Source: CBDDBU01 sp965226045 (GTDB lineage: Bacteria > Pseudomonadota > Alphaproteobacteria > VGEJ01). Taken from it: a stretch of 64,000 nt of DNA. The position numbers and the translations under genes are program-made. Below, in pieces: positions 8,198 to 17,241 of the stretch; the first letter of the stretch is position 1, and each line of letters begins with the position of its first letter. The stretch spans positions 62,001-126,000 of the forward strand of contig CBDDBU010000026.1 of NCBI GenBank assembly GCA_965226045.1, read 5' to 3'. The notes below the pieces were generated by a model. The model did no database searches and was not told the DNA's origin. It was given only the letters and a program-made list of their open reading frames with translations.

Positions 8198-9802
8198 TTA
8201 GATCTCGTTGCCGCGCATCTTCTCGGCGAGGTACTCCGCCTGCCGGATGGCGAGGGTCACGATCGTGAGAGTCGGGTTGCCGGTGAAGGCGGAGGTGAAC
8301 TGGCTGCCGTCCGAGACGAACAGGTTGGGCACGTCGTGAGCTTGGCCGAACGCGTTGACCACGCCGTGGTCGGGGTTTTCGCTCATCCGGCAGGTACCGA
8401 GGTTGTGCGAGCCCGGGACCAAAGCCGATTCCACCGTGCGCACGGCACCAGCCGCATCGAACACCTGGGTCGCCCGCAGGTGGCTGTAGTTGCGCATGGC
8501 GACATCGTTGGGATGTTCGGTGATGCTGACCACAGGTACGGCAAGGCCGTACTGGTCCTTCTCGCTCCCGTGCAGGGTGATGCCGTTCTTCTCCATCGGC
8601 ATGTCCTCGCCGCAGGTCCAGATGCCGGCCATGTTGGCGAACTGTTCCAGCAATAGCGTGTAGTCGCGGCCCCAGCCGCCTGGGCGCATGAAGCCCGACA
8701 CATTGGGCAGGCCAAGCCCACAACTCGTCATCCAGAGCCCGGCCGCGAAGCCGCGCTCAGGTCTATGCCATGACTCGTCGCGGATGATGCCTTGGCCGGC
8801 CGCGCCACGATGCATGTTCACCGGCTTGTCGAAGATGCCGTACACGAAGCTGGTCATGTTGCGGACGTAATTCTTGCCCACCTGCCCCGACCCGTTGGCG
8901 AGCCCGTCGGGGAACATCGAGGATTCAGAGTTCAGCAACAGGCGCGGCGTTTCGATCGAGTTGCCGGCGATGCACACCACCCGCGCCTTTTGGAGCTGGT
9001 GGTCGCCGGCGGGGTCGGCATAGAGGACGCCAGTCGCGCGACCGGCATCGTTGTGCTCGATCTTGAGCGCCATCGACGCGTGACGCACCTCGCACCGCCC
9101 GGTCGCCTCGGCCCTCGGAATCTCCGTATACAGCGTCGACCACTTGGCTTCGGACTTGCACCCCTGCATGCAAAAGCCGATCTGATCGCAAGCGTTGCGC
9201 CCGCCGTACGGCACCGAGTTGATCGCCATATGGCTGGCGTCGTAATCGCTGTAGCCCATGCGTTTGGCGCCGAGCGCCATGACCTTGTAGTTGTTATTGG
9301 TGGGCAGCACGGGTCGCCCACCACGGCCGCTCACGCCCAGCTTGTCCTCGGCGCGCTCGTAGTAGGGCAGCATCTCGTCGAGCGAGATCGGCCAATCGAT
9401 GAGGTTGGCGCCATCGATGGCCCCGTAGGTGGTGCGCGGCTTGAACTCGTGCTCGCGAAACCGCAGCGACTGGCCGGCCCAATGGGTAGTCGAGCCGCCG
9501 GTCGTCTTGCAAATCCAGGTCGGCAGATTCGGCCAGTCACGCGCCATGGTCGAGCCGCCGGCCGTGATGCGCCGGTCCATCCAGCTCAGGCGCTCGAACA
9601 TCACCGCCTCGTCGTTCTCGAAGTCGGCCGCCTTGAGGCGCGGCCCAGCTTCCATCAAAACGACATCGATGCCCTTCTGGCAAAGCTCGTTGGCGAGCGT
9701 ACCGCCGCCGGCGCCCGAACCCACCACCACGACCACCGAGTCGTCATCATGATCGAAGGTGACGGCCGCCACCGCCTCGTCGAAATCTTCAGTCGATGTC
9801 AT
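8198..9802 (-). CDS. GMC-family FAD dehydrogenase, paralogue 1
   Basis: This 534-residue flavoprotein starts at ATG 9802, chosen because the four sister proteins begin the same way, with an acidic leader directly before the FAD-binding GSGAGGGTLANEL. The C-terminal half carries the GMC active-site His (SHNLGTCRM) and Asn (GNPTLTIV). A Cys motif, ACDQIGFCMQGC, has the spacing C-x5-C-x3-C seen at the 3Fe-4S site of bacterial FAD glucose dehydrogenase. It is likely a dehydrogenase passing electrons to a carrier rather than an O2-using oxidase. There is no signal peptide. It heads the operon with the two MetE-like genes. Substrate unknown (alcohol or sugar class). Confidence 0.88.
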   Translation of the reverse strand: MTSTEDFDEAVAAVTFDHDDDSVVVVVGSGAGGGTLANELCQKGIDVVLMEAGPRLKAADFENDEAVMFERLSWMDRRITAGGSTMARDWPNLPTWICKTTGGSTTHWAGQSLRFREHEFKPRTTYGAIDGANLIDWPISLDEMLPYYERAEDKLGVSGRGGRPVLPTNNNYKVMALGAKRMGYSDYDASHMAINSVPYGGRNACDQIGFCMQGCKSEAKWSTLYTEIPRAEATGRCEVRHASMALKIEHNDAGRATGVLYADPAGDHQLQKARVVCIAGNSIETPRLLLNSESSMFPDGLANGSGQVGKNYVRNMTSFVYGIFDKPVNMHRGAAGQGIIRDESWHRPERGFAAGLWMTSCGLGLPNVSGFMRPGGWGRDYTLLLEQFANMAGIWTCGEDMPMEKNGITLHGSEKDQYGLAVPVVSITEHPNDVAMRNYSHLRATQVFDAAGAVRTVESALVPGSHNLGTCRMSENPDHGVVNAFGQAHDVPNLFVSDGSQFTSAFTGNPTLTIVTLAIRQAEYLAEKMRGNEI

Positions 9803-9988
9803 AGTGACTCGCCCCGTCCGACGCCGCGCCCCGCCTGCGAAGACTAGCACCTTCAGGAAGTGCCGGGGTAGCTCCGAGGGGCTGCCCAAACCATCACGGC
9901 AGTTGTCAGCCTCGCCCGCCGGCGATGGGTCAACAGCTCACAAACCTCGGGACGCGCAACCCTGCCCCTTCGACGCTTCACGATCCGC

Positions 9989-10276
9989 CTACACCACGGC
10001 CCGGACATCACGGGCGTGATGTAGGACGCGGAAGATCACGATGCCAGGGGCCATCGAACGCTAGAAGATAACATGCCGTTTACACACGTAACTCCGCAAA
10101 CCCGAGCGGACGTCATCCCGCGCCCGGCCGAGTTCAGGGTTCGCGGCCACGCGACGAAAGGCCCGCTCAAGAAGTCGGATGTGGGAGTTGCCGGTCGAAG
10201 CACCCCCCTGCTCGTCCGTGTAGAGAGCGATCTCGCGGAGGTCGGCGCGGGCCTCGCGCGCGAGGAGATAAACTAC
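9989..10276 (-). pseudogene. ParE-type toxin, inactivated
   Basis: Read from 10276, the minus strand encodes VVYLLAREARADLREIALYT, then NPELGRARDDVRSGLRSYV and KRHVIF, the usual ParE/RelE-fold sequence. The frame then meets TAG at 10063-10061, where the family has Tyr, and continues as APGIVIFRVLHHARDVRAVV to a final TAG at 9991-9989. Between the preceding in-frame TGA and the first conserved residue there is no ATG, GTG or TTG. The toxin therefore seems to have lost both its start codon and an internal sense codon. The tetra-C near 10050 may mark a small compensating insertion. It overlaps the end of the parD-like gene. Confidence 0.75.
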
Positions 10277-10542
10277 GCGGCGCCCTCTTCAACCGCCTTC
10301 TCGCGGTCAAGCTCGGCCAGGAAGCGCTCGACGTCAAATGGTTCGAACTCGCCGCGGTCGGCCTGTCGCCACGCGGTGTCGATGTCGCGGCGTAGCGCCT
10401 CGAGTTTGGCCCGCTCGCCCGCGTCGAAACGCATCTTGAAGCGCAGCGCCTCAAGCATCACCTCGCTGGCGTTGTTGTAAAGGCCCGAGGCGACCTGCTT
10501 CTTGCCGTACTCGTCGAGCACGTCGGTGAGAGAAACATGCAT
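10273..10542 (-). CDS. parD: ParD-type antitoxin
   Basis: The 89-residue protein starts at ATG 10542 behind a GGAGG nine bases upstream. The N-terminal part (SLTDVLDEYGKKQVASGLYN then NASEVMLEALR) is a ribbon-helix-helix DNA-binding domain of the ParD/CopG class. The C-terminal half, rich in Arg/Glu (from about residue 40), would wrap the toxin. It should bind its own promoter and neutralise ParE. The partner downstream is a pseudogene, so this is an orphan antitoxin. It may still repress its promoter or counter related toxins elsewhere. Confidence 0.85.
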   Translation of the reverse strand: MHVSLTDVLDEYGKKQVASGLYNNASEVMLEALRFKMRFDAGERAKLEALRRDIDTAWRQADRGEFEPFDVERFLAELDREKAVEEGAA

Positions 10543-10656
10543 CGCTCCAAGCCTCCGTTGCCGGCTAGAGTCACACAATCTTTGCCACTGTTTGTACACG
10601 CCGATCCGAGAGTGGCGTGCTCTCTCAGATGCCTTCTAGGGTCACGGCCATCGCCT

Positions 10657-10978
10657 CTACTCTACGGCCGCTCGGAGTGGCGGCAGGCTCTGCTCGATGG
10701 TGTTCCAGATCGCTTGGTCATCCACCACGTCGTAGCCGTGACGAATGATGTTGCCGATACCCGCCGCGCTTCGCCATGACACCTCGGGATGCTCGGCCTT
10801 CAAATCCTCGGGAAGGTGACGGCTGGCCTCCGAGATGATCTCGATGCCGCGCTCCACGGCATCTCGCAACATCGGATCGCGACGGTATTCGTTGATGGTT
10901 TCCTCGCGTGTAGCGCTCGATCCTTTCGATTCTGTCGATGAAGTCCTAGAGGCGTTGCAGAGGCGTACGAGCGATCAA
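10657..10978 (-). pseudogene. HepT-type (DUF86) toxin, inactivated
   Basis: HepT is the HEPN ribonuclease partner of MntA. A TTG at 10978 overlaps the mntA stop and opens a frame with DFIDRIERIERYTR, the usual HepT N-terminus. That frame has TAG at 10948-10946 (codon 11) and then loses register near 10900. The second frame carries EETINEYRRDPMLRDAVERG and the RNase-associated segment (WRSAAGIGNIIRHGYDVVD, family R-x4-6-H region) to the stop at 10657. The total length, 322 bases, is not a multiple of three. The 71-residue ORF from ATG 10872 is the C-terminal part only and lacks the first helix. The toxin is very probably dead. Confidence 0.75.
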
Positions 10979-11322
10979 AACACCCGCAACTCCTCGGCGA
11001 GGATGCTTTCGCGCAGGAAAGGCTTGATGTTGGAGCGAATGGCCAGATCGACAGGTGCGTGGAGCAGCCCGCTCAGATAGTTTTCGAGCGCGACCAGATC
11101 GATCAGGGTCAGATCGTGGTGCTCGCCGAGATCGATCAGGATATCCGCGTCGCTGCTGGGCGTCGCCTCCTGGCGCACCGTAGAGCCGAACAACGAAAGC
11201 GACCGGACGCCGCGCGCGCGAATCTCGTCGGCGTTCGTACGGAGGCACGCCAGCACCCGATCACGCTCGGGGCTTGGGGCGGTCCCCGGCGGCGGCCCGG
11301 TCAGTTCTTTCTGAGTCGCCAT
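10975..11322 (-). CDS. mntA: MntA-type nucleotidyltransferase antitoxin
   Basis: A 115-residue minimal nucleotidyltransferase. The motif GSTVRQEATPSSDADILID (about residues 48-66) has the GS-x10-D-x-D pattern that binds metal and ATP. Family members AMPylate and so silence the HepT toxin encoded next to them. Here the toxin gene directly downstream, overlapping at TTGA, is broken, so the enzyme has no obvious local target. ATG at 11322 was chosen over the upstream in-frame start at 11364 because it fits family length. It follows the GMC paralogue 2 gene by 42 bp on the same strand. Confidence 0.85.
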   Translation of the reverse strand: MATQKELTGPPPGTAPSPERDRVLACLRTNADEIRARGVRSLSLFGSTVRQEATPSSDADILIDLGEHHDLTLIDLVALENYLSGLLHAPVDLAIRSNIKPFLRESILAEELRVF

Positions 11323-11364
11323 GAACCGAAGTGTCGCGTTAGACCTTTGCTCTTCTTGCCACAC

Positions 11365-12969
11365 TCAAATCTCGTTGCCGCGCATTTTTTCGGCGATGGC
11401 GTCGGCTTGGCGGATAGCCAGGGTGACGATGGTGAGGGTCGGGTTGCCGGTGTTGATGTGGGTGAACTGGCTGCCGTCGGAGACGAACAGGTTGGGGATG
11501 TCGTGGGCCTGGCCCCACTTGTTGACCACGCCCTCGGCCGGTTTCTCACTCATGCGGCAGGTGCCGATGTTGTGCGCTGAGCCGGGCTGAGCTTCGGAAA
11601 TCGTGCGCCGGGCGCCGCCGGCCCGCATCATCTCCTCGCAGGTGCGCAGGCCGAAGTTCTCCATCCGCCGCTCGTTCTCATGCATCTCCAAATGGACGTG
11701 GGCGACCGGCAAGCCGAACTGGTCCTTCACCTCGGTGTTCAGCCGCACGTGGTTGCGCTCCTGCGGCAGATCGTCGCCGCAGAACCACACGCCGGCCGTG
11801 CGCTCGTAGCCCTCCAGCCCCTCGGTCTTCTCGCGGCCCCAGCCCTTAGGGTCGAGCATGTTGGCGAAATAGGGCATGCCGACCGAGACCAGCCCGATCC
11901 AGATGCCGCCGACGAAGCCGCGGCTGTCGGGCTCGTTACCGCCGAGGTCCTCGATCAGGCCGGCGCCGACCGGGCCGCGGTACATGTTGACCGGCTTGTC
12001 GAACTCGCCGAACACCATGCCGTGGCAGTTGCGCATGTAATTCTTGCCAAGCTGGCCGGATGAATTGGCCAAGCCATCGGAGAATCGCGAGGTCGCCGAG
12101 TTGAACAGAATCCGCGGCGTCTCGAGCGAGTTGCCGGCGACACAGACGGCGCGCGCCTTTTGCAGGTGCTGGTTGCCGGCCTTGTCGGCATAGAGCACGC
12201 CGGAGATGCGGCCGGCATCGTTATGCTCAATCCGCAGCGCCATCGATTCGGCCCGCACCTCGCACCGGCCGGTCGCCTCGGCCTTCGGTATCTCGGTGTA
12301 GAGCGTCGACCACTTGGCGCCGGAGCGGCAGCCCTGCATGCAAAAACCGATCTGATCGCACGCGTTGCGGCCATCGCGAGGCTCGGAGTTGATCGCCAGA
12401 TAGCTGGTCGAAACCTTCTCGAAGCCCATCCGTTTGGCAGCCCGGAAGAAGACCTTGGCGTTGTTGCTCTTCGGCAGATGGGGGATGCCGTGGCGGCCAG
12501 TCACCCCCATCTTGTCCTCGGCCTTGTCATAGTACGGGAGCATTTCATCGAGCGTGATCGGCCAATCGATCAGGTTGGCGCCGGGAATCTCGCCGTAGGT
12601 CGTGCGTGGCGCGAACTCTCGTTCCTGCAGGCGAATCGAGTTGCCGACCCAGTGAACCGAGGAGCCCCCCACCGTCTTGCAAATCCAGGTCGGGAATTCG
12701 GGTGCGTTTTTGACGAAGCCCGCATCGCCCGAGCTGGTGCGCTTGTCCAGCCACGTCATCTGTTCGAACGCGCCGAACTCGTCGTTGACGAAATCGGTCA
12801 GCTTGAGGCGGCCCCCCGCCTCCAGCAGCACGACATCGATGCCCTTCTGGGCGAGCTCATTGGCGAGCGTGCCACCGCCCGCACCGGAGCCGATGATGAC
12901 AACAACCGAGTCATCGTCATGGTCGTAGGTGACGGACGCAACGACATCATCTTCGTGCATATCGGTCAT
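11365..12969 (-). CDS. GMC-family FAD dehydrogenase, paralogue 2
   Basis: A 534-residue paralogue of the gene at 8198. ATG 12969 has an AAGGA site. It has the acidic leader and FAD loop (DDDSVVVIIGSGAGGG), the Cys motif ACDQIGFCMQGC, the active-site His in SAHNIGTCRMS, and Asn in GNPTLTIV. The C-terminus ends RGNEI, as in paralogue 1. There is no export signal. The mntA/hepT remnant and the parDE remnant lie between this gene and paralogue 1, so the array has been interrupted. The physiological electron acceptor is not encoded nearby. Confidence 0.88.
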   Translation of the reverse strand: MTDMHEDDVVASVTYDHDDDSVVVIIGSGAGGGTLANELAQKGIDVVLLEAGGRLKLTDFVNDEFGAFEQMTWLDKRTSSGDAGFVKNAPEFPTWICKTVGGSSVHWVGNSIRLQEREFAPRTTYGEIPGANLIDWPITLDEMLPYYDKAEDKMGVTGRHGIPHLPKSNNAKVFFRAAKRMGFEKVSTSYLAINSEPRDGRNACDQIGFCMQGCRSGAKWSTLYTEIPKAEATGRCEVRAESMALRIEHNDAGRISGVLYADKAGNQHLQKARAVCVAGNSLETPRILFNSATSRFSDGLANSSGQLGKNYMRNCHGMVFGEFDKPVNMYRGPVGAGLIEDLGGNEPDSRGFVGGIWIGLVSVGMPYFANMLDPKGWGREKTEGLEGYERTAGVWFCGDDLPQERNHVRLNTEVKDQFGLPVAHVHLEMHENERRMENFGLRTCEEMMRAGGARRTISEAQPGSAHNIGTCRMSEKPAEGVVNKWGQAHDIPNLFVSDGSQFTHINTGNPTLTIVTLAIRQADAIAEKMRGNEI

Positions 12970-13087
12970 TGGTAGTTCCTTCCCGGCGCTTCGGCCACCG
13001 CCATTAGAACGCCGTTCACGGGGGACCTCAAGCGGACCCAACTCTCCTCACGCTCGGCGTTCCGGGTGGGGCCGTGTGGGAAGTCTC

Positions 13088-13974
13088 TTATTCCGGCTTG
13101 GTAGCGCTAATCACCCACGACGAACTGTCCATGACAATCCCGTCGGCTTCCTTGCGCTGCCGGTTGATCGCGTCCGCCAACGCCGCCTCAATCTCAGCGC
13201 GCTTTTCTTCGGCCTCGGCGCCCGCTTCTCGGAACACTTCGCCGGCCGGCCCAATCGCCAGTTGGAAGGCAATCGCATCCCGCACACGGTGGCCCACCAG
13301 GACCGGCGAATCGACCCGGCGGAACGCTACGTTCTCGTAGCCGGCCGACTTCATCATCATGGCGACCAAGGTTTCGTCGGACATCGAGAACGGGCCCGGA
13401 CCGCCGGTCTGAGCATCCTCACCCGGCGCCGGGTGAAACCGCTTCACGACATCCATGGCCATCGAGAGCCACGGGTTGTCGGTGCGGTTGCGCCATACGA
13501 TGTGGACCATCCGACCGCCCGGCTTGAGCGCTTTTTGCATGTTGCGTAGGCCGGCGACGGGGTTGACGAAGAACATCGTCCTGAACCGGGCGAAGACAAA
13601 GTCGAACTACCCGTCGGGCAGCGCAACTTCCGCATCGCCCCGCAAGAACGTGACGTTGGATAGTCCCGCGGCGTCTGTATCCCGGCGTGCATATTCGAGA
13701 AAGGCATCGCAGCATTCGACGCCAACCACCTCGCCGCGCGGACCGACCATCGGGCCAGCTTGATCGCGGTGTCGCCAAAGCCACAACCCACGTAAAGCAC
13801 GCGGTCGCCCTCGCAAACCGGGAGCGTCGGAAATATTGCTTCGCTATGGTGGGTCAGGCCATCGACAAGGATGTGCTTGAAGGCGATGAACTTGGGCACG
13901 AGCACGTCGTTCCAGAATTCAACGAATTCGGAATCCTGCCGCGGTGAGCTCTCGTCGATTTCGAGCGTGGCCAT
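13088..13974 (-). pseudogene. UbiE-like class I methyltransferase, pseudogene
   Basis: ATG 13974 opens with MATLEIDESSPRQDSEFVEF and reaches SAM motif I in VLYVGCGFGDTAIKLA. About 13762 the register is lost by one base. The second frame continues with MVGPRGEVVGVECCDAFL and AEVALPDG, then TAG (13609-13607) where relatives have Ser before FDFVFARF. It then runs open with KALKPGGRMVHIVWRN to the stop at 13088. One frameshift and one nonsense codon mean no full protein can be made. It sits 38 bp after GMC paralogue 3 on the same strand and was probably once part of that operon. Confidence 0.8.
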
Positions 13975-14012
13975 GGGTGTTGGTCCTCTGCTGCGAGCGG
14001 GCACCTCCGACC

Positions 14013-15617
14013 TCAGAACTCGTTCGTGCGCATCTGCTCGGCGATGTACTCGGCTTGGCGGATCGCGAGCGCGACGATGGTAAGCGTCGGGTTGCCGGTG
14101 TTGTTGGAGGTGAACTGGCTGCCATCGGACACGAACAGGTTGTCGATGTCGTGGCTCTGGCCCCATTTATTGACGACGCCCTCGGCCGGGTTAGCGCTCA
14201 TGCGGCAGGTTCCGAGGTTGTGACCGCAGGCGATCGGGGGTTCCTCCAGGACCTTGGTGGCGCCCGCCGCCTCGAACAGCTCGGCCGATTTGACGAAACC
14301 CCAATTCTCCATCGCGATTTCGTTCTGGTGGAGGTCGATGTGGATGTGGGTGGCGGGCAGGCCGTTCTCGTCCTTGACGTCCTTGTTGACGCTGATGGCG
14401 CAGCGCTCCTGGGGCAGGTCGTCGCCACAGAACCAGAGGCTCGCCATGTGATCGTAGGCCTCGAGGTCATGGGCATACTCAGCCCCCCACGCCTTGGGCT
14501 TGAGAATGGCCGCAAGATACGGCAGCCCGAGCGCGCAGAGCCCGAGCCAGATGCCGCCGGCGAACCCCCGGTTGTCGGGATCGTGGCCGGAGAGGTCTTC
14601 GATCAGGCCGCCGCCGACCGCCCCCCGATACATGTGCACCGGCTTGTCGAAGACGCCGTAGACGAGGCCCATGACGCTGCGCACGAAATTCGCGCCGAGC
14701 TGGCCCGATGAGTTGGCGAGCCCGTCGGGGTACCTCGAGGACTCGGAGTTGAGCAGGATCCGCGTCGTCTCAGGCGCATTGCCGGCGACGCAGACCACGC
14801 GCGCCTTCTGGACGTGCTGGTCGCCGAGCCGGTCGACATAGAGCACGCCTGTGATCTTGCCCGCGTCGTCGTGCTGAATCTCCAGCGCCATGCACTCCGC
14901 GCGCACCTCGCAGCGCCCGGTCGCCTCGGCCCGCGGGATTTCCGTGTACAGCGTCGACCATTTGGCGCCGGACTTGCACCCCTGCATGCAAAAACCGATC
15001 TCGTCGCAGGCGTTGCGGCCGTCATAGGGTTGCGAGTTGATGGCGAGGTGGCTGGTGGTGATGCGCTGGTAGCCGAGCCGTTTGGCGCCGAGTTCGAAGA
15101 CCTTGAAGTTGTTGCTGGGTGGCAGGAACGGGATGTCGCCGCGCCCGGTCACCCCCATCTTGGCCTCGGCCCGCTCGTAGTAGGGCAGCATGTCGTCGAG
15201 GCTGATCGGCCAGTCGATCAGGTTGGCGCCGGCGATCTCGCCGTAGGTCGAGCGCGGGCGGAACTCGCGCTCCATGAAGCGAAACGAGTTGCCGACCCAG
15301 TGCACCGTCGAGCCGCCGACCGTCTTGCAGATCCAGGTCGGCGCCTCGGGGAAGTCCTTGGTGAAGGGCGCGGTGCCCGAGCAGGTGCGCTTGTCCTTCC
15401 AGGTGAGCATGTCCCAGGCGGCGTATTCGTCGTTAGCGAATTCGGCCAACTGGCGGCGCTGGCCGGCTTCGAGGATCACGACATCGATGCCCTTTTGCGC
15501 GAGTTCGTTGCCAAGCGTCCCACCGCCAGCGCCAGAGCCGATGATGACAACGACGCTCCCGTCGTCGTGACCGAAGGTGACGGAAGCAATCGCGTCGTCG
15601 GCGTCGACACCGGTCAT
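14013..15617 (-). CDS. GMC-family FAD dehydrogenase, paralogue 3
   Basis: A 534-residue paralogue. ATG 15617 is preferred over the in-frame start at 15653 because it aligns with the sister proteins and has GGGGAG nine bases upstream; the longer start would overlap paralogue 4. Features are the FAD loop GSGAGGGTLGNEL, the Cys motif ACDEIGFCMQGC, the catalytic His in GHNLGTCRMS and Asn in GNPTLTIV, ending RTNEF. It lies 25 bp downstream of paralogue 4 and 38 bp upstream of the methyltransferase pseudogene, so it is in the same transcription unit. Substrate unknown. Confidence 0.88.
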   Translation of the reverse strand: MTGVDADDAIASVTFGHDDGSVVVIIGSGAGGGTLGNELAQKGIDVVILEAGQRRQLAEFANDEYAAWDMLTWKDKRTCSGTAPFTKDFPEAPTWICKTVGGSTVHWVGNSFRFMEREFRPRSTYGEIAGANLIDWPISLDDMLPYYERAEAKMGVTGRGDIPFLPPSNNFKVFELGAKRLGYQRITTSHLAINSQPYDGRNACDEIGFCMQGCKSGAKWSTLYTEIPRAEATGRCEVRAECMALEIQHDDAGKITGVLYVDRLGDQHVQKARVVCVAGNAPETTRILLNSESSRYPDGLANSSGQLGANFVRSVMGLVYGVFDKPVHMYRGAVGGGLIEDLSGHDPDNRGFAGGIWLGLCALGLPYLAAILKPKAWGAEYAHDLEAYDHMASLWFCGDDLPQERCAISVNKDVKDENGLPATHIHIDLHQNEIAMENWGFVKSAELFEAAGATKVLEEPPIACGHNLGTCRMSANPAEGVVNKWGQSHDIDNLFVSDGSQFTSNNTGNPTLTIVALAIRQAEYIAEQMRTNEF

Positions 15618-15642
15618 GGCTGCGATCTCCCCAACGGTGGCG

Positions 15643-17241
15643 TTAGAACTCATTCTTGCGCATCTGCTCGGCGATGTACTCCGCTTGGCGAATGGCCAGC
15701 GTCACGATCGTCAACGTCGGGTTGCCGGCATTGTTGGAACTGAACTGGCTGCCATCCGAAATGAACAGGTTGGCGATGTCGTGGGTCTGGCCCCAGCCGT
15801 TGCACACGCCATCCGCAGGCTTCACGCTCATGCGGCAGGACCCGAGGTTGTGGGTCGACGGCATCGGCGGGCACTCGATGATAGTGCGGGCGCCGGCCGC
15901 CTCGAGGATCCGCGTCGCGCATTTGTGGCCGTAGTTGCGGAGCACGAACTCGGTCGGGTGGGAGTCCATGTTAAGGACCGGGACCGGCAACCCGTGCTGA
16001 TCCTTGTCGGTGGGGTGCAAGGTGACGTCGTTGGACGCCATCGGCATGTCCTCGCCGAGCACGGCGACGCCGCAGGTGTACTGGTAGCCCTCGATCAACT
16101 CGCTGAATGCGCGGCCCCACGCGCCCGGATCGAGGAACGCGGCGTGGTACGGAAGGCCGAGCCCAAGCCCGGTGATGTAGAGCCCACCGGGAAAGCCGCG
16201 CGAGGGGTCGTGGCCGGCTTCATCGCGCACGATGCCGGGCGCGATGAAGCCCCGGTGCATGTTCACCGGTTTGTCGAAGATGCCGTACAGGAACGCGAAC
16301 ATGTTGCGCATGTAGTTGCGCCCGACGTGGCCCGAACCGTTGGCCAGCCCGTCGGGAAACTTCGACGTGGCCGACTGCAACAGGATCCGCGGGGTCTCGA
16401 CGGAGTTGCCCGCCACGCACACGACCCGCGCCTTTTGAACCTGCTGGGCGCCCGCGCTGTCGACATACAGCACGCCAATGACCTTGCCGCCCTCGTCGTG
16501 TTGAATCTCGAGTGCCATGCACTCGGGCCGCACCTCGCAGCGGCCGGTCTCCTCGGCCTTGGGAATCTCGGTATAGAGCGTCGACCACTTGGCGCCCGAC
16601 TTGCAGCCCTGCATGCAAAAGCCGATCTGATCGCACGCGTTGCGGCCATCGCGCGGCACCATGTTCACCGCCACGTTGACCTGCGAGACCTGCTTGAAGC
16701 CGGCTCGACGCGCGCCGTGCATGAAGACCTTGGCGATGTTGCTCTCGGGCATGTGCGGCATGTCGTGGGTGCCCGAGACCCCCATCTTGTCCTCGGCGCG
16801 ATCGTAGTAGGGCAGCATCTCGTCGAGCGAGACCGGCCAGTCGATCAGCGTCGCGCCCGGCACCTCGCCATAGGTCGACCGCGCCCGGAACTCGTGCTCT
16901 TGGAAACGCACCGCCTGACCCGCCCAGTGTTGGGTCGTGCCGCCCACGCCCTTGGCGACCCAGGTCGGCGCCTCGGGGAATTTGGCCACCACCGGCGAGT
17001 TGCCCGTGCAGGTGCGGCGGTCATGCCACGTCAGCATGTCGTACGCGGCATGTTCGTCGTTGACGAAGTCGGCGATCTTGCGGCGCGGACCGGCCTCGAT
17101 CACGACCACGTTCACGCCTTTCTGGGCCAGCTCGTTGGCCAGCGTGCCGCCGCCAGCGCCCGAGCCGATGATCACGACCACACTGTCATCGCCTTGGTCG
17201 AACGTGACGGACGCGACATCGTCGCTATGGGTGTCGGTCAT
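15643..17241 (-). CDS. GMC-family FAD dehydrogenase, paralogue 4
   Basis: A 532-residue paralogue starting at ATG 17241 with a GGGGAGG site. The FAD loop is at residues 26-36. Cys203, Cys209 and Cys213 (ACDQIGFCMQGC) have the C-x5-C-x3-C spacing reported for the iron-sulphur site of FAD glucose dehydrogenase. His464 (STHNLGSCRM) and Asn507 (AGNPTLTI) are the expected GMC catalytic pair. There is no signal peptide and no membrane helix. It is separated from paralogue 5 by 160 bp that contain a terminator, so transcription for paralogues 4 and 3 probably restarts in that gap. Confidence 0.88.
   Translation of the reverse strand: MTDTHSDDVASVTFDQGDDSVVVIIGSGAGGGTLANELAQKGVNVVVIEAGPRRKIADFVNDEHAAYDMLTWHDRRTCTGNSPVVAKFPEAPTWVAKGVGGTTQHWAGQAVRFQEHEFRARSTYGEVPGATLIDWPVSLDEMLPYYDRAEDKMGVSGTHDMPHMPESNIAKVFMHGARRAGFKQVSQVNVAVNMVPRDGRNACDQIGFCMQGCKSGAKWSTLYTEIPKAEETGRCEVRPECMALEIQHDEGGKVIGVLYVDSAGAQQVQKARVVCVAGNSVETPRILLQSATSKFPDGLANGSGHVGRNYMRNMFAFLYGIFDKPVNMHRGFIAPGIVRDEAGHDPSRGFPGGLYITGLGLGLPYHAAFLDPGAWGRAFSELIEGYQYTCGVAVLGEDMPMASNDVTLHPTDKDQHGLPVPVLNMDSHPTEFVLRNYGHKCATRILEAAGARTIIECPPMPSTHNLGSCRMSVKPADGVCNGWGQTHDIANLFISDGSQFSSNNAGNPTLTIVTLAIRQAEYIAEQMRKNEF

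Noticed and set aside
9989..13974. Reassignment or suppression of TAG, because parE, hepT and the methyltransferase pseudogene all have in-frame TAG
   Set aside because: TAG is used as the ordinary stop of intact genes here (for example the MetE-like gene ending at 5897), and the same pseudogenes also carry frameshifts or lack a start, so simple decay explains them.
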